Shown here one piece after another: positions 24,072 to 32,168 of a DNA stretch of 64,000 nucleotides. Source of the DNA: Gaiellasilicea sp963705515 (GTDB taxonomy: Bacteria; Actinomycetota; Thermoleophilia; Gaiellales; Gaiellaceae); contig CAVPJV010000001.1 of assembly GCA_963705515.1 (NCBI GenBank), positions 186,001-250,000 on the forward strand. The letters are read 5' to 3'. The notes beneath the pieces are model-generated. The model saw only the letters and a list, made by a program, of their open reading frames with translations. It did not search any database and had not been told where the DNA came from. The translations under genes and the position numbers were made by a program. Numbering within the stretch: the first letter of the stretch is position 1; every line of letters starts with the position of its first letter.

Positions 24072-25537
24072 ACGCCGGCCGCCTTCGTCGCCAGCCCGTC
24101 GAGCGTCTGCTTCAGCTCCCGGTAGAGCGCACTCGCCTCGGGCGGTGTGTCGCCGATCGCGGTCAGCCCGATCCTGCCCGCCACGGCGAGGGCGCTGACC
24201 ATGTGCAGCGCCACGCCCGTCTCGCGTTCTGCGTCCCAGCCCAGCGAGCGCTCCGAGACGACGTCGAGCAGGTCGTCCGGCGTCAGCGCCTGGTAGGCCG
24301 GGGCATCCAGGTGGTCGGTCGCGACGTAGTGCTTCAGGTCGCCGAGCCGGGTACGGAACTCGCCGGCCAGCGGGTCGTAGATCCCGTCGGTCAGCGTGGA
24401 GATCGCCATGAACGGATGCGTTGTGCCGCCGCAGCGGAGGTTGATCTCGATCGCGTAAAGCGCCCAGGTCGCGCCCTGGCGCACGGCGACGAAGTCGACG
24501 GCGCAGCGCCCGATCACGCCCTCGCGCGCGAGCCGGCGGCCGACCTTCAGCGCTTCGACGGCGACCTGTGGCGCGTACTCAGGGTCGGCGGGGAAGCGGC
24601 AGCCGAAGTAGGTCTGGCCGTGGGGGCCGCCGAGCACTTGGTCGTGGGTCGAGAGGATGTCGACCTGGCCCGAGGGACTGATCCGCAGCTGCGCGCTCGG
24701 GCTGCGGAAGTCCTCGCCCTCGATCCGCTCCTCGACGATGCCGCCCTGGTCGGCGAGCGCGGCGAGGTAGTCCGGGACGCTCGCCTCGGTGTCCTCGAGC
24801 GAGAGGGCCGGGCCGAGAGCGTCCTCGTCGAGCGCGAGCGGGACGTCGATGAGGGCGTTGCCGAGGCCGCTGACGCCGCGGTCGAGCTTCACGATCGCCG
24901 TGCGGCCGCGCAGCTCGCGCAGGGCTCGCAGCACGTCGCGCTCCCCTGAGACGTCGAAGCCGCGGGCGTGCGGGACGCCCTCCTCGGCGAAGACACGTCG
25001 GCTGCCGGTCTTCGTCCCCAGCCACTCGAGCGCCGGGTCGGCGCCGTAGAGCGGGATTCCGAGCCGGACCGCGAGCTCGACCTCGTCCGGCGAGGTCGCG
25101 AACGGGAGCAGGAATGCGAGCTCGGGCTGGGCGACGAGGGCTCGGATCCGCTCGATCGCGCCCGGGCGCCCGAGCAGCTTCTTCGTCAGCGGCAGGTTGC
25201 GGCCGTCGACGAGCGAGACGACGGCGAAGCGGCTGCGCGCCTCGGGTGTGTCCAGCTCCGGGACGAGGCCGAAGTAGTAGTCGATCAGGCGCGGCAGGAT
25301 CGGCTGTGAGGTGACGTAGACGACGCGCGAGCGCCGCGAGCGCAGCAGGCTGAGCACGAGGCAGAGGAACCGCTCCTCGTAGGCCGGGAAGACCGGGACC
25401 AGCTGGTCGGGCACGTCCATGCTGATCGAGTGGACGACCACCACGGTCCGCTCGACGTCGCCGATCGACCGCAGCGTCACCGACGGCCACAACGCGCGCA
25501 ACCGCTGCTGGAGCTCGGCGTACCCCCGGTCAGCCAT
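24014..25537 (-). CDS. PGM1-like ATP-grasp peptide ligase
   Basis: About 507 aa from MADRGYAELQQ (an ATG 15 bp upstream is also possible). The N-terminal preATP-grasp part (VVHSISMDVPDQLVPVFPAYEERFLCLVLSLL) and the ATP-grasp core (AIVKLDRGVSGLGNALI, GIVEERIEGEDFRSPSAQLR, and metal-site residues EINLRCGGTTHPF) match the family of pheganomycin ligase PGM1. These are ATP-dependent amide-bond formers. No dedicated peptide substrate gene is seen beside it. The 3' end overlaps the serine hydrolase gene tail to tail by 58 bp. Confidence 0.8.
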   Translation of the reverse strand: MADRGYAELQQRLRALWPSVTLRSIGDVERTVVVVHSISMDVPDQLVPVFPAYEERFLCLVLSLLRSRRSRVVYVTSQPILPRLIDYYFGLVPELDTPEARSRFAVVSLVDGRNLPLTKKLLGRPGAIERIRALVAQPELAFLLPFATSPDEVELAVRLGIPLYGADPALEWLGTKTGSRRVFAEEGVPHARGFDVSGERDVLRALRELRGRTAIVKLDRGVSGLGNALIDVPLALDEDALGPALSLEDTEASVPDYLAALADQGGIVEERIEGEDFRSPSAQLRISPSGQVDILSTHDQVLGGPHGQTYFGCRFPADPEYAPQVAVEALKVGRRLAREGVIGRCAVDFVAVRQGATWALYAIEINLRCGGTTHPFMAISTLTDGIYDPLAGEFRTRLGDLKHYVATDHLDAPAYQALTPDDLLDVVSERSLGWDAERETGVALHMVSALAVAGRIGLTAIGDTPPEASALYRELKQTLDGLATKAAGVYSSPAADSTRCPSRFASA

Positions 25538-25579
25538 GAGCGAAACGTACAACGCGCCGGCCGAGTCGGGGAAGCCGCA

Positions 25580-26077
25580 CTAGCCGCGCCACGGTCGAAG
25601 CCGGGGCCACCAGCCCGGCACCGCGCGGCGATAGTCCTCGTACTGGGCGCCGAACTGGCGCGTGAGGGTCGGCTCCTCGTAGCCGCGGACGAATGCGAAT
25701 ACCACTACGGCGAACGTCGCGGCATAGAGCAGCAGGATCGAGCGGCCGAGCAGGAGGGCCTGGCCGACGATCGTTGCCCCGACCGCGAGGTACATCGGGT
25801 TGCGGACGTGGCGGTAGAGGCCGCCGACGACGAGCCGCTGCGTCGGCGCGACCGGGGCCGGCGTCCCGATCCCCTCGACGACGAAACGGGCGAAGGCGTC
25901 CACGAGCACGATCGCGCCGGCCGCGATCAGGAGCGCGCCGATCACCTGCAGCGGCGGTCGGGTGGTTCCTGTCTCCCAGCCCGTGAGCCACCACGGGACG
26001 AGTCCGGCGACGATGCCGGGCGCGAGGGCGAAGAACAGGCCGCTCCCAAGCGCACTCCGAACCCGGGAACTGCTCAT
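25580..26077 (-). CDS. Isoprenylcysteine methyltransferase-like membrane protein
   Basis: A 165-aa membrane protein with about four hydrophobic segments and the ICMT/PEMT-type signature GGLYRHVRNPMYLAVGATIVGQALLLG, then EEPTLTRQFGAQYEDYRRAVP near the C-terminus. Those Arg/Asn/Glu motifs bind S-adenosylmethionine in the family. Bacterial members methylate phospholipids, thiols or unknown small molecules, and the substrate here is not deducible. It lies 3 bp after the L,D-transpeptidase gene on the same strand, so the two are co-transcribed. Confidence 0.82.
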   Translation of the reverse strand: MSSSRVRSALGSGLFFALAPGIVAGLVPWWLTGWETGTTRPPLQVIGALLIAAGAIVLVDAFARFVVEGIGTPAPVAPTQRLVVGGLYRHVRNPMYLAVGATIVGQALLLGRSILLLYAATFAVVVFAFVRGYEEPTLTRQFGAQYEDYRRAVPGWWPRLRPWRG

Positions 26078-26080
26078 GGC

Positions 26081-26746
26081 TCAGCCGCGCAGCTGTCGGC
26101 GCGTGCCGATCGAGATCACCGGCGCGTCGCCCGGGCGGAGCCAGCGCAGCACGGACCGCAGCTGGTCTCGCCTGAGCGAGATGCAGCCGATCGTCGGCCC
26201 GCTCGTTTGCGCGTGGAGGAAGATCCCGGAGCCCTTGCCGGGAACGACCGGGCGCATGTTGTACTCGACGACGGCGAGATAGGGGTAGGGCCGCGGCTGC
26301 TGCCACATCCCCTCGCTGCCGCCGGCGAACGGCGGCGTCGACCCGCAGGCGACGTGCTGGAAGGAGTTGTAGGTCGGCGAGGACGGATCCTCGTCCCACC
26401 AGTCGCCGCAGCGCAGGCGCCGGTAGCCGAAGCGGACGCCCGGGTTCGCCTCGTTGCCGTACATCGTGCGGCCGATCGGATAGGTGCCGGTCGGGGTCGT
26501 GCCGTCGCCCTCGCGCCGGTTCGCCGAGAGGCCGTTCTTGCCGATGCGCGCGCCGTACGGCCCGGCGGCCGCCACCCAGCAGCCGTCCTCGCGCCGCCAC
26601 GTGCGCAGCTCCGCATAGGTCGTGTGCGCCGCCTTCGCCTCGACGGTGATCAGCTGCCGCGCTGTGGCGGGAGTCGTGATCCCGTTCGCAAGGTTCTGAG
26701 GGCACGCCGCGGCGAGCGTCGAGGCCAGAACGGCGAGGGCGAGCAC
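26081..26746 (-). CDS. L,D-transpeptidase (YkuD domain), secreted
   Basis: A 221-aa protein with N-terminal signal MLALAVLASTLAAACPQ, which may also be a lipobox (LAAAC). The YkuD catalytic motif H-x7-13-S/T-x-G-C is present as FLHAQTSGPTIGCISLRRDQL, with the nucleophilic Cys near residue 190. It should form 3-3 cross-links or anchor proteins in peptidoglycan. It is divergent, with a 22-bp gap, from an M15 D,D-peptidase gene. This makes a small cell-wall remodelling locus together with the serine hydrolase at 22986. Confidence 0.88.
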   Translation of the reverse strand: MLALAVLASTLAAACPQNLANGITTPATARQLITVEAKAAHTTYAELRTWRREDGCWVAAAGPYGARIGKNGLSANRREGDGTTPTGTYPIGRTMYGNEANPGVRFGYRRLRCGDWWDEDPSSPTYNSFQHVACGSTPPFAGGSEGMWQQPRPYPYLAVVEYNMRPVVPGKGSGIFLHAQTSGPTIGCISLRRDQLRSVLRWLRPGDAPVISIGTRRQLRG

Positions 26747-26768
26747 GGCGTCAGAGTAGATTGCGGCG

Positions 26769-27401
26769 ATGCGGATCGCGCTCGTGACGCTCGCAGCCGC
26801 CGCGATCGGACTTAGTTGCTGTCAGCAACTAAGTCGAGCGGCTGCGCCCTCGTTCACCGGCACGGTCGAGCCCGTTCGCTGGGCCGATCTCCGCTTCTCC
26901 TACCGCGCCGGCTGCCCCGTCGCGCCGTCGGAGCTGCGCGCCGTCGCGGTCTCGTACTGGGGGTTCGACGGGAAGCCGCACGACGGCCGGGTCGTCGTCG
27001 CAAAGCGTGTGGCGCCTGGCCTCGTCTCCGTGTTCCGGACGCTCTGGCAGGCGAAGTTCCCGATCCGGCGGCTGCAGCCGGTCTCGGCCTATCGCGGCAG
27101 CGACGACGCCTCGATGGCCGCCGACAACACGTCGGCCTTCAACTGCCGCTTCGTCGGTGGCACCTCGCGCTGGTCGATGCACGCCTACGGCGAGGCGATC
27201 GACGTCAACCCGGTCGAGAATCCGTACGTCCGCGGCTCGACCGTGTCGCCGCCTGCCGGGCGCGCCTATCTCGACCGCAGCCGCGAGCGCCCTGGGATGG
27301 CCGTCCGCGACGGCGTCCTTGTGCGAGCCTTCGCCGCGGCCGGGTGGAAGTGGGGAGCCTCCTTCGGCGACTATCAGCACTTCTCCACCACCGGCCGATG
27401 A
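26769..27401 (+). CDS. M15-family D-alanyl-D-alanine carboxypeptidase-like protein
   Basis: A 210-aa secreted peptidase. The zinc motif S-x-H-x-x-G-x-A-x-D is SMHAYGEAIDVNP, followed by a C-terminal W-x-W-G (GWKWG) and D-Y-x-H-F (FGDYQHFS), the M15C/VanY-like pattern. The N-terminal signal is unusual: after MRIALVTLAAAAIGL it contains SCCQQLS, which is encoded by a perfect 27-bp palindrome (26809-26835). The signal may have been altered by insertion of that sequence, or Cys may serve as a lipidation site. The stop overlaps the next start (ATGA). Confidence 0.85.
   Translation: MRIALVTLAAAAIGLSCCQQLSRAAAPSFTGTVEPVRWADLRFSYRAGCPVAPSELRAVAVSYWGFDGKPHDGRVVVAKRVAPGLVSVFRTLWQAKFPIRRLQPVSAYRGSDDASMAADNTSAFNCRFVGGTSRWSMHAYGEAIDVNPVENPYVRGSTVSPPAGRAYLDRSRERPGMAVRDGVLVRAFAAAGWKWGASFGDYQHFSTTGR
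26809..26835. repeat. 27-bp perfect palindrome in a signal-peptide coding region
   Basis: Arms GACTTAGTTGCTG and CAGCAACTAAGTC (13 bp each) around a single central T. It is AT-rich compared with the surrounding sequence and lies entirely inside the first 25 codons of the M15 peptidase gene. It has the same single-T centre as REP copy 1 in the ABC ATPase gene, but its sequence differs. Confidence 0.8.
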
Positions 27402-27988
27402 GCGACCCGCTGCGACCACTCTGGGACTTCGACGACCTCGACGCGACCGAGGGGCGCTTCCGCGCGCTACGGGCCGAGGCGCTCACGCAGCTTGCGCGCG
27501 TGCAGGGTCTGCGTGAGGACTACGACGGCGGCGACCGCCTGCTCGACGAGGTGACCGAAGACGATCCGCGTGTTCGCATCCGCATCGATCTCGAGCGCGG
27601 GCGGCTGCGGCGGTCGTCGGGCGACAAGGACGCTGCGCTGCCGCTCTTCGAGCGTGCGTTCGCGGCGGCAGTGGCAGCGAAGGAGGACTGGCTCGCGGCC
27701 GACGCGGCGCACATGGCCGCGCTCGCAGCGCCGGACCGGGACGGCTTCGTCGCCTGGACGAGCCGCGGGCTCGAGCTGGCGGAGCGGTCGGCGGCGGCCG
27801 CCTACTGGGCGGGACCGCTCCTCAACAACCTCGGCTGGGAGCACTTCGACGCCGAGGAGTACGAGCAGGCGCTCGCTACGTTCGAGCGAGCCCTCGCGAT
27901 CCGGGAGCAGGATCCGGACAACCCGGCCGCGATCGAGCACGCACGCGAGGCCGTCGCCGAGGCCCGGAAGGCGCTGGGCCGGGACTAA
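27398..27988 (+). CDS. Tetratricopeptide-repeat protein
   Basis: A 196-aa cytoplasmic protein starting at ATG 27398 (ATGA overlap with the peptidase). It consists of helical repeats. The clearest TPR pairs are around RGRLRRSSGDKDAALPLFERAFAAA and NNLGWEHFDAEEYEQALATFERALAI. There is no signal or enzymatic motif. The function is likely protein-protein interaction; no partner can be named. The 3' end overlaps the convergent M16 protease gene by 4 bp. Confidence 0.8.
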   Translation: MSDPLRPLWDFDDLDATEGRFRALRAEALTQLARVQGLREDYDGGDRLLDEVTEDDPRVRIRIDLERGRLRRSSGDKDAALPLFERAFAAAVAAKEDWLAADAAHMAALAAPDRDGFVAWTSRGLELAERSAAAAYWAGPLLNNLGWEHFDAEEYEQALATFERALAIREQDPDNPAAIEHAREAVAEARKALGRD

Positions 27989-29244
27989 CCGAGGAGCGCT
28001 TCGAACCGCTCGGCGTCGTCGAACGGCCCGATCACGGCGAGGTACGGCCCGTCGTCCACGATCTCCGTCGCCACGCGCTGGATGTCCTCGGCGGTGACGG
28101 CGTCGAGCGCGTCGAGGACGGCCTGCGGCTCCTCGGCTCTTCCCTCGAGCACCTCGCGGCGCAGGCCGAACATGATCGTGCCGTGCGGGCTCTCCAGCTG
28201 GAGCACGAAGCGCCCCTTGGCGAAGTTGCGCGCCTTCTCGAGCTCGTCCGCCGGCACCGGCTCGGACGCGAGCAGCCGGAACTGCTCGACGATCGTCGTC
28301 ACGGCGTCGTCGATGCGGTTGATGTCGACGCCCGACTGGGCGTAGAGCGAGCCCGCGTCGGTGTAGGCGTGGTTCGTGCCGAAGACGTAGTAGGCGAGCC
28401 CGCGCCGCTCGCGCACCTCGGTGAAGAGGCGCGACGACATCCCGCCGCCGAGCACCGTCGCCAGCAGCTGGAGCACGTAGCGGTCCGGGTCGATCAGCGG
28501 CCGGCTGCGGACGCCGAGGACGAGATGCGCCTGGTCCGACTGCTTCGTGTGCAGCTTGACCCGACCGTTCTGGACCGGCTGCCACGCTGCGGGCGACGGC
28601 GTCTCCCCCGCCGGCAGGTCGCCGAGCAGCTCCTCGAGCCGGTCGTGCAGCCCGTCCCCGAGCTGCCCGCCGATGCCGACGACCATCCGGTTCGGCCGGT
28701 ACCAGGTGCTCGTGTAGTCGAGGAAGGTCTCCTGCGTCGCGCCGCGGACGGTCTCCTTGCGGCCGATGATGTCCCAGCCGAGCGGCTGGTCGCCGTAGAG
28801 GAGCGACTCGTAGACGCCGCCGATGAAGTCGCGCGGCGTGTCGAAGTACATGTTCATCTCCTCGATGATCACGCCCTTCTCGCGCTCGATCTCCTCGGGG
28901 TCGAAGCGGGAGTTGCGGAGCATGTCGACGAGCACGTCGAGTGCCGTGTCGCGGGTCTCGGCGGCGCAGCGGACGTAGTAGCCGGTGTACTCCTTGCCCG
29001 TGAAGGCGTTGAACTCGCCGCCGATCGCGTCGATCTCGCCGGCGATGTCGCGCGCCGTCGGCCGCCGCTCGGTTCCCTTGAAGAACATGTGCTCGGCGAA
29101 GTGCGCGATCCCGTTCGTCTCCGCCGTCTCGTAGCGCGAGCCGGCGGCGAGCATGACGAAGCAGGAGACCGACTGCGCGTGTGGCATCGGCGCGGTCAGC
29201 ACCCGCAGGCCGTTCGAAAGCGAGTGACGCTCGAAGACCCCCAT
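27985..29244 (-). CDS. M16 family zinc protease (processing-peptidase-like)
   Basis: A 419-aa protein. The inverted zinc motif H-x-x-E-H occurs in GIAHFAEHMFFKGT (about residues 48-52), with the downstream Glu in EKGVIIEEMNMYFD. The C-terminal non-catalytic half has GLAYYVFGTNHAYTDAGSL. The length and motifs match PepR/YmxG and mitochondrial MPP-beta-like enzymes. It probably degrades or processes peptides in the cytoplasm. It starts 25 bp from the divergent SIS gene. Confidence 0.95.
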   Translation of the reverse strand: MGVFERHSLSNGLRVLTAPMPHAQSVSCFVMLAAGSRYETAETNGIAHFAEHMFFKGTERRPTARDIAGEIDAIGGEFNAFTGKEYTGYYVRCAAETRDTALDVLVDMLRNSRFDPEEIEREKGVIIEEMNMYFDTPRDFIGGVYESLLYGDQPLGWDIIGRKETVRGATQETFLDYTSTWYRPNRMVVGIGGQLGDGLHDRLEELLGDLPAGETPSPAAWQPVQNGRVKLHTKQSDQAHLVLGVRSRPLIDPDRYVLQLLATVLGGGMSSRLFTEVRERRGLAYYVFGTNHAYTDAGSLYAQSGVDINRIDDAVTTIVEQFRLLASEPVPADELEKARNFAKGRFVLQLESPHGTIMFGLRREVLEGRAEEPQAVLDALDAVTAEDIQRVATEIVDDGPYLAVIGPFDDAERFEALLG

Positions 29245-29269
29245 CCCCGGCCATGGTATAGAGGCACCC

Positions 29270-30130
29270 GTGGCGGGCGAGAAGATGCGGAAGGCGGTCG
29301 CGGCTCAGCCCGAGTGGCTCGCCCAGGTGCCGACGGGCACGCTGTTGCCGAAGGGTCAGGCCGTGGCGGTCGGGTGCGGCACGTCTTTTCACGCCGCCCA
29401 GACGTCCGGCAACGGGGTCGACGCGCTCGAGTTCGTGCTGTCGCCGCGTGACGCGGACACGCTCGTGCTCGTCAGCCACGAGGGCGGCACGCCGCTGACG
29501 ATCGAGGCGGCGAAGGCGTTCGCCGGTCCGAAGGTGCTCGTGACCGGCAAGGCCGAGAGCGAGCTGGCGACCGTGGCCGACGAGGTCGTCGTGTGCACGC
29601 CGGAGGTGGAGGAGAGCTACTGCCATACGGCCTCGTACACCTGTGCAGTGGCGGCGCTGGCGGCGATGCGCGGCGAGGACATCTCCTGGCTCCCCGACGC
29701 CGTCGCCGAGCGGCTGGCCGGCGAGCGGCTGCCGGTCTCCGAGCATCAGCGCTTCGTCGTCACCGGCGCGGGCCGCGACTGGCCGACCGCGCAGGAGGCC
29801 GCGCTGAAGCTCCGCGAGGGCGTTCACGTGGCCGCCGAGGCCCATCGGCTCGAGGAGCTCCTGCACGGGCACCTCGCGGCGATCGACGAGAGCGTGCGCT
29901 GCTTCGTGCTCGAGGGTGAGGGCCGCGCGGTGGCTCGCGCCGCTCAAACGGTTGCCGCCCTCGAGGCGATCGGCTGTGATGTGACGCTGATCCCGACCCG
30001 GCACCCGGTGGTCGACGCCGTCCCGTTCCAGCTGCTGACGCTCGACCTCGCCGAGTCCCGCGGCGTCGATCCGGACCTGATTCGCTGGGACGATCCGCGT
30101 TGGAAGGCGGCGCGGGACGCCTATTCCTGA
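29270..30130 (+). CDS. SIS-domain protein (sugar isomerase-like)
   Basis: A 286-aa protein with two SIS halves, VAVGCGTSFHAAQTSGN..VLVSHEGGTPLTIEAAKAF and VVTGAGRDWPTAQEAALKLREGVHVAAEAHRLEELLHG, the pattern of GlmS C-terminal / AgaS / FrlB-like isomerases. There is no glutaminase domain, so it is not GlmS itself. Likely substrates are amino-sugar or fructosamine phosphates, but none can be chosen. The GTG at 29270 gives the usual start. It overlaps the convergent DUF3052 gene by 10 bp. Confidence 0.82.
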   Translation: MAGEKMRKAVAAQPEWLAQVPTGTLLPKGQAVAVGCGTSFHAAQTSGNGVDALEFVLSPRDADTLVLVSHEGGTPLTIEAAKAFAGPKVLVTGKAESELATVADEVVVCTPEVEESYCHTASYTCAVAALAAMRGEDISWLPDAVAERLAGERLPVSEHQRFVVTGAGRDWPTAQEAALKLREGVHVAAEAHRLEELLHGHLAAIDESVRCFVLEGEGRAVARAAQTVAALEAIGCDVTLIPTRHPVVDAVPFQLLTLDLAESRGVDPDLIRWDDPRWKAARDAYS

Positions 30131-30423
30131 GGCCGGTCGGCGAGGCGGTAGACGAACCGCAGCGCCTGCCAGCGCTCGTCGATCGCGCAGCTCTTGTTGT
30201 CGACGAGCCCGTGGGCGAGCCCTGTCTGCTGGACGGCGTCGAAGTCGAGGTCGGTCTCCAGCTTCGACGCCTGCTTCGGCCAGGCGATCCAGAGCCCGTC
30301 CGCCGGGGCGAGCGTCGCCTTCAGCGAGCCGAAGCGACCTTCGAGATCGGCTCGGCTGGTCGTGAAGTAGACGACGACGTGCTTGCCGGGCGCGGCGCCG
30401 AGCTTCTCGGACAGCTCCCTCAC
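30121..30423 (-). CDS. DUF3052-like small protein
   Basis: A 100-aa protein from GTG 30423 (GTGA overlap with the prephenate dehydratase stop). The sequence LGAAPGKHVVVYFTTSRADLEGRFGSLKATLAPADGLWIAWPKQASK resembles DUF3052 proteins of actinobacteria, including the conserved W-I-A-W-P-K. No enzymatic function is known. It is the last gene of a six-gene overlapping minus operon. Confidence 0.7.
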   Translation of the reverse strand: MRELSEKLGAAPGKHVVVYFTTSRADLEGRFGSLKATLAPADGLWIAWPKQASKLETDLDFDAVQQTGLAHGLVDNKSCAIDERWQALRFVYRLADRPQE

Positions 30424-31242
30424 GCCGGGTAGGAGCCGAAGACGGTGAAGCGCTGCGCCTGGCTGCGGACCTCGGCGAGTGTCTCGGAGACGACCGGGTC
30501 GAGCGGGTGTCCGGCCAGCACTGCGTCGAAGCGGTAGCGCCACGGCGTCTGCGGGATCGGCCGCGAGGTCAGCTGCACGAGGTCGAGCGCGTGGCGCGCG
30601 AACGGCTCGATCGCGCGGTGGAGCGCGCCGGGACGGTGGTCGGTCTGGAAGGAGAAGGCGATCCGCCAGTCGCCGGCCTCGCCGAGCTGCGTCCGGTTCG
30701 AGATCGCGACGAAGCGGGTGTAGGCCTCCGGGTGGTCGCCGACGTCGGCGGCGAGGACGACGAGGCCGTGCAGCGCGGCCGCGAGCTCGCTCGCGATCGC
30801 GGCCTCGGTCGGCTCGGCGTCCCGCGCCACCTGCGCCGCTGCGTCGGCGGTCGTCCCCGCGGCGATCGCCTCCGCGTTCGGCAGCGAGGACGAGCAGGCG
30901 CCGGCACTGGTCGAGCGCGACCGGGTGCGAGCGGATGATCCTGATCTCGTCCAGCGGCACCTCGGCGACGCCGACGAGGAAGTGCCGGATCGGGAGGATC
31001 AGCTGCGCGTTGATCGAGGTCGCCGAGCCGACGAGCAGGTCGTGCGTCTCGGCGACCGGTCCGGCGATCGAGCTCTCGATCGGGAGGACGCCGGCGTCGA
31101 CGCGACCGGAGCCGACTGCCGCGACGACGTCGGAGAACGACGGCACGGCGTGTGCCTCCGTCTCCGGGAAGAGCATGCCGCAGGCAGCGGCGCTGTGGGC
31201 GCCCTCGCGGCCCGGGTAGGCGACGATCAGCGGCTGTGCCAT
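30420..31242 (-). CDS. pheA: Prephenate dehydratase (frameshifted)
   Basis: The N-terminal half (from ATG 31242, MAQPLIVAYPGREGAHSAAA) and LPIESSIAGPV are the periplasmic-binding-like catalytic lobes. The rest, in a frame one base on (from about 30890), has LPNAEAIAAGTTADAAAQVA, FVAISNRTQ and the ACT domain FSFQTDHRPGALHRAIEPFA. The first lobe contains ESS, and the T-R-F motif with catalytic Thr is in the second (YTRFVAIS). The total is 823 nt, 3n+1, so a single extra base near 30890-30905 restores 273 aa. It forms phenylpyruvate for phenylalanine synthesis; the ACT domain gives Phe feedback control. Confidence 0.85.
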
Positions 31243-32168
31243 GCCGCCAGCAGCTCGGCTTCGCGCTCGGCCGTCAGTCCGACGCCGTCCTCCGCCGGCG
31301 CGTCCGCGGCGCCGGCGATCGTCTCTTCGAGTGGGCGGAAGCGAAGGCCTGCCTCGACCGCGCGGCGGACGTCCGTCGCGTGCATGCCGGCCCACTCGGG
31401 GTCGGGGAGCCAGAGCGGCAGCTCCATCCAGGGACCGACCTCGTGCTCCTGCAGGAACTCGTCCGAGACCCAGGTGGCGTCGGCGCCGGCCAGCAGCTCG
31501 CTCCACGCGACGCCCTCGTTCGTCGCGTTGAACGTCCCGGAGAGGCTCTGCTCGACGCCGTCGACGATCCACGCGGCCAGGTCGCGGACGTCGATGAACT
31601 GCGCGAGCCGCTCGGGCGGTCCCGGCGCGAGGATCTCGCCGCCGCGGCCGAGCCGCCGCGCCCAGTAGGTGAAGCGGCCGGTCGGGTCGTGCGGGCCGAC
31701 GATCAAGCCGGGCCGGATGATCAACGCGCGCTCGCCGAACACTTCGCGGACCTCGGCCTCGGCGAGCGCCTTCAGCGGTCCGTAGTTCGAGTAGTCGGAC
31801 GCCAGCTCGTCGGCCGGCAGCGAGCCGAGCTCGGCCGTCGCGCTCGACTCGGTCGGGCCGGTCGAGAAGTCGGCGTAGACGGAGACGCTCGAGATGAAGA
31901 CGTAGCGGCCGGTGTCGCGCAGCTGCTCCGCCGACGCGCGCACGTCCGCCGGGACGTAGCCGGAGGGGTCGATCACCGCGTCCCAGCTCCGACCCGCGAG
32001 CAGGGAGAGGTTGCCCTTCCGGTCGCCGCGCAGCTGCTCGACGTCCGGGAAGAGGTCGGCGTTCGTCCGGCCGCGGTTGAAGAGCGTCAGCTCGTGCCCG
32101 CGGGCCAGCGCAGCCTCGACGGTTGCGCGCCCCAGGAACTTCGTGCCGCCGATGATCAGCAGCCTCAA
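31227..32168 (-). CDS. NAD-dependent epimerase/reductase (extended SDR)
   Basis: About 313 aa from TTG 32168, which overlaps the M20 peptidase stop (TTGA); an ATG 24 bp upstream is an alternative. The Rossmann motif is LLIIGGTKFLGRATVEAAL, with SSVSVYADF and YGPLKALAE (Y-x3-K) as catalytic residues. These features resemble the CSP41/RNA-binding-like and epimerase family found in actinobacteria. The substrate is unknown. It overlaps the pheA start by 16 bp. Confidence 0.83.
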   Translation of the reverse strand: MRLLIIGGTKFLGRATVEAALARGHELTLFNRGRTNADLFPDVEQLRGDRKGNLSLLAGRSWDAVIDPSGYVPADVRASAEQLRDTGRYVFISSVSVYADFSTGPTESSATAELGSLPADELASDYSNYGPLKALAEAEVREVFGERALIIRPGLIVGPHDPTGRFTYWARRLGRGGEILAPGPPERLAQFIDVRDLAAWIVDGVEQSLSGTFNATNEGVAWSELLAGADATWVSDEFLQEHEVGPWMELPLWLPDPEWAGMHATDVRRAVEAGLRFRPLEETIAGAADAPAEDGVGLTAEREAELLAAWHSR

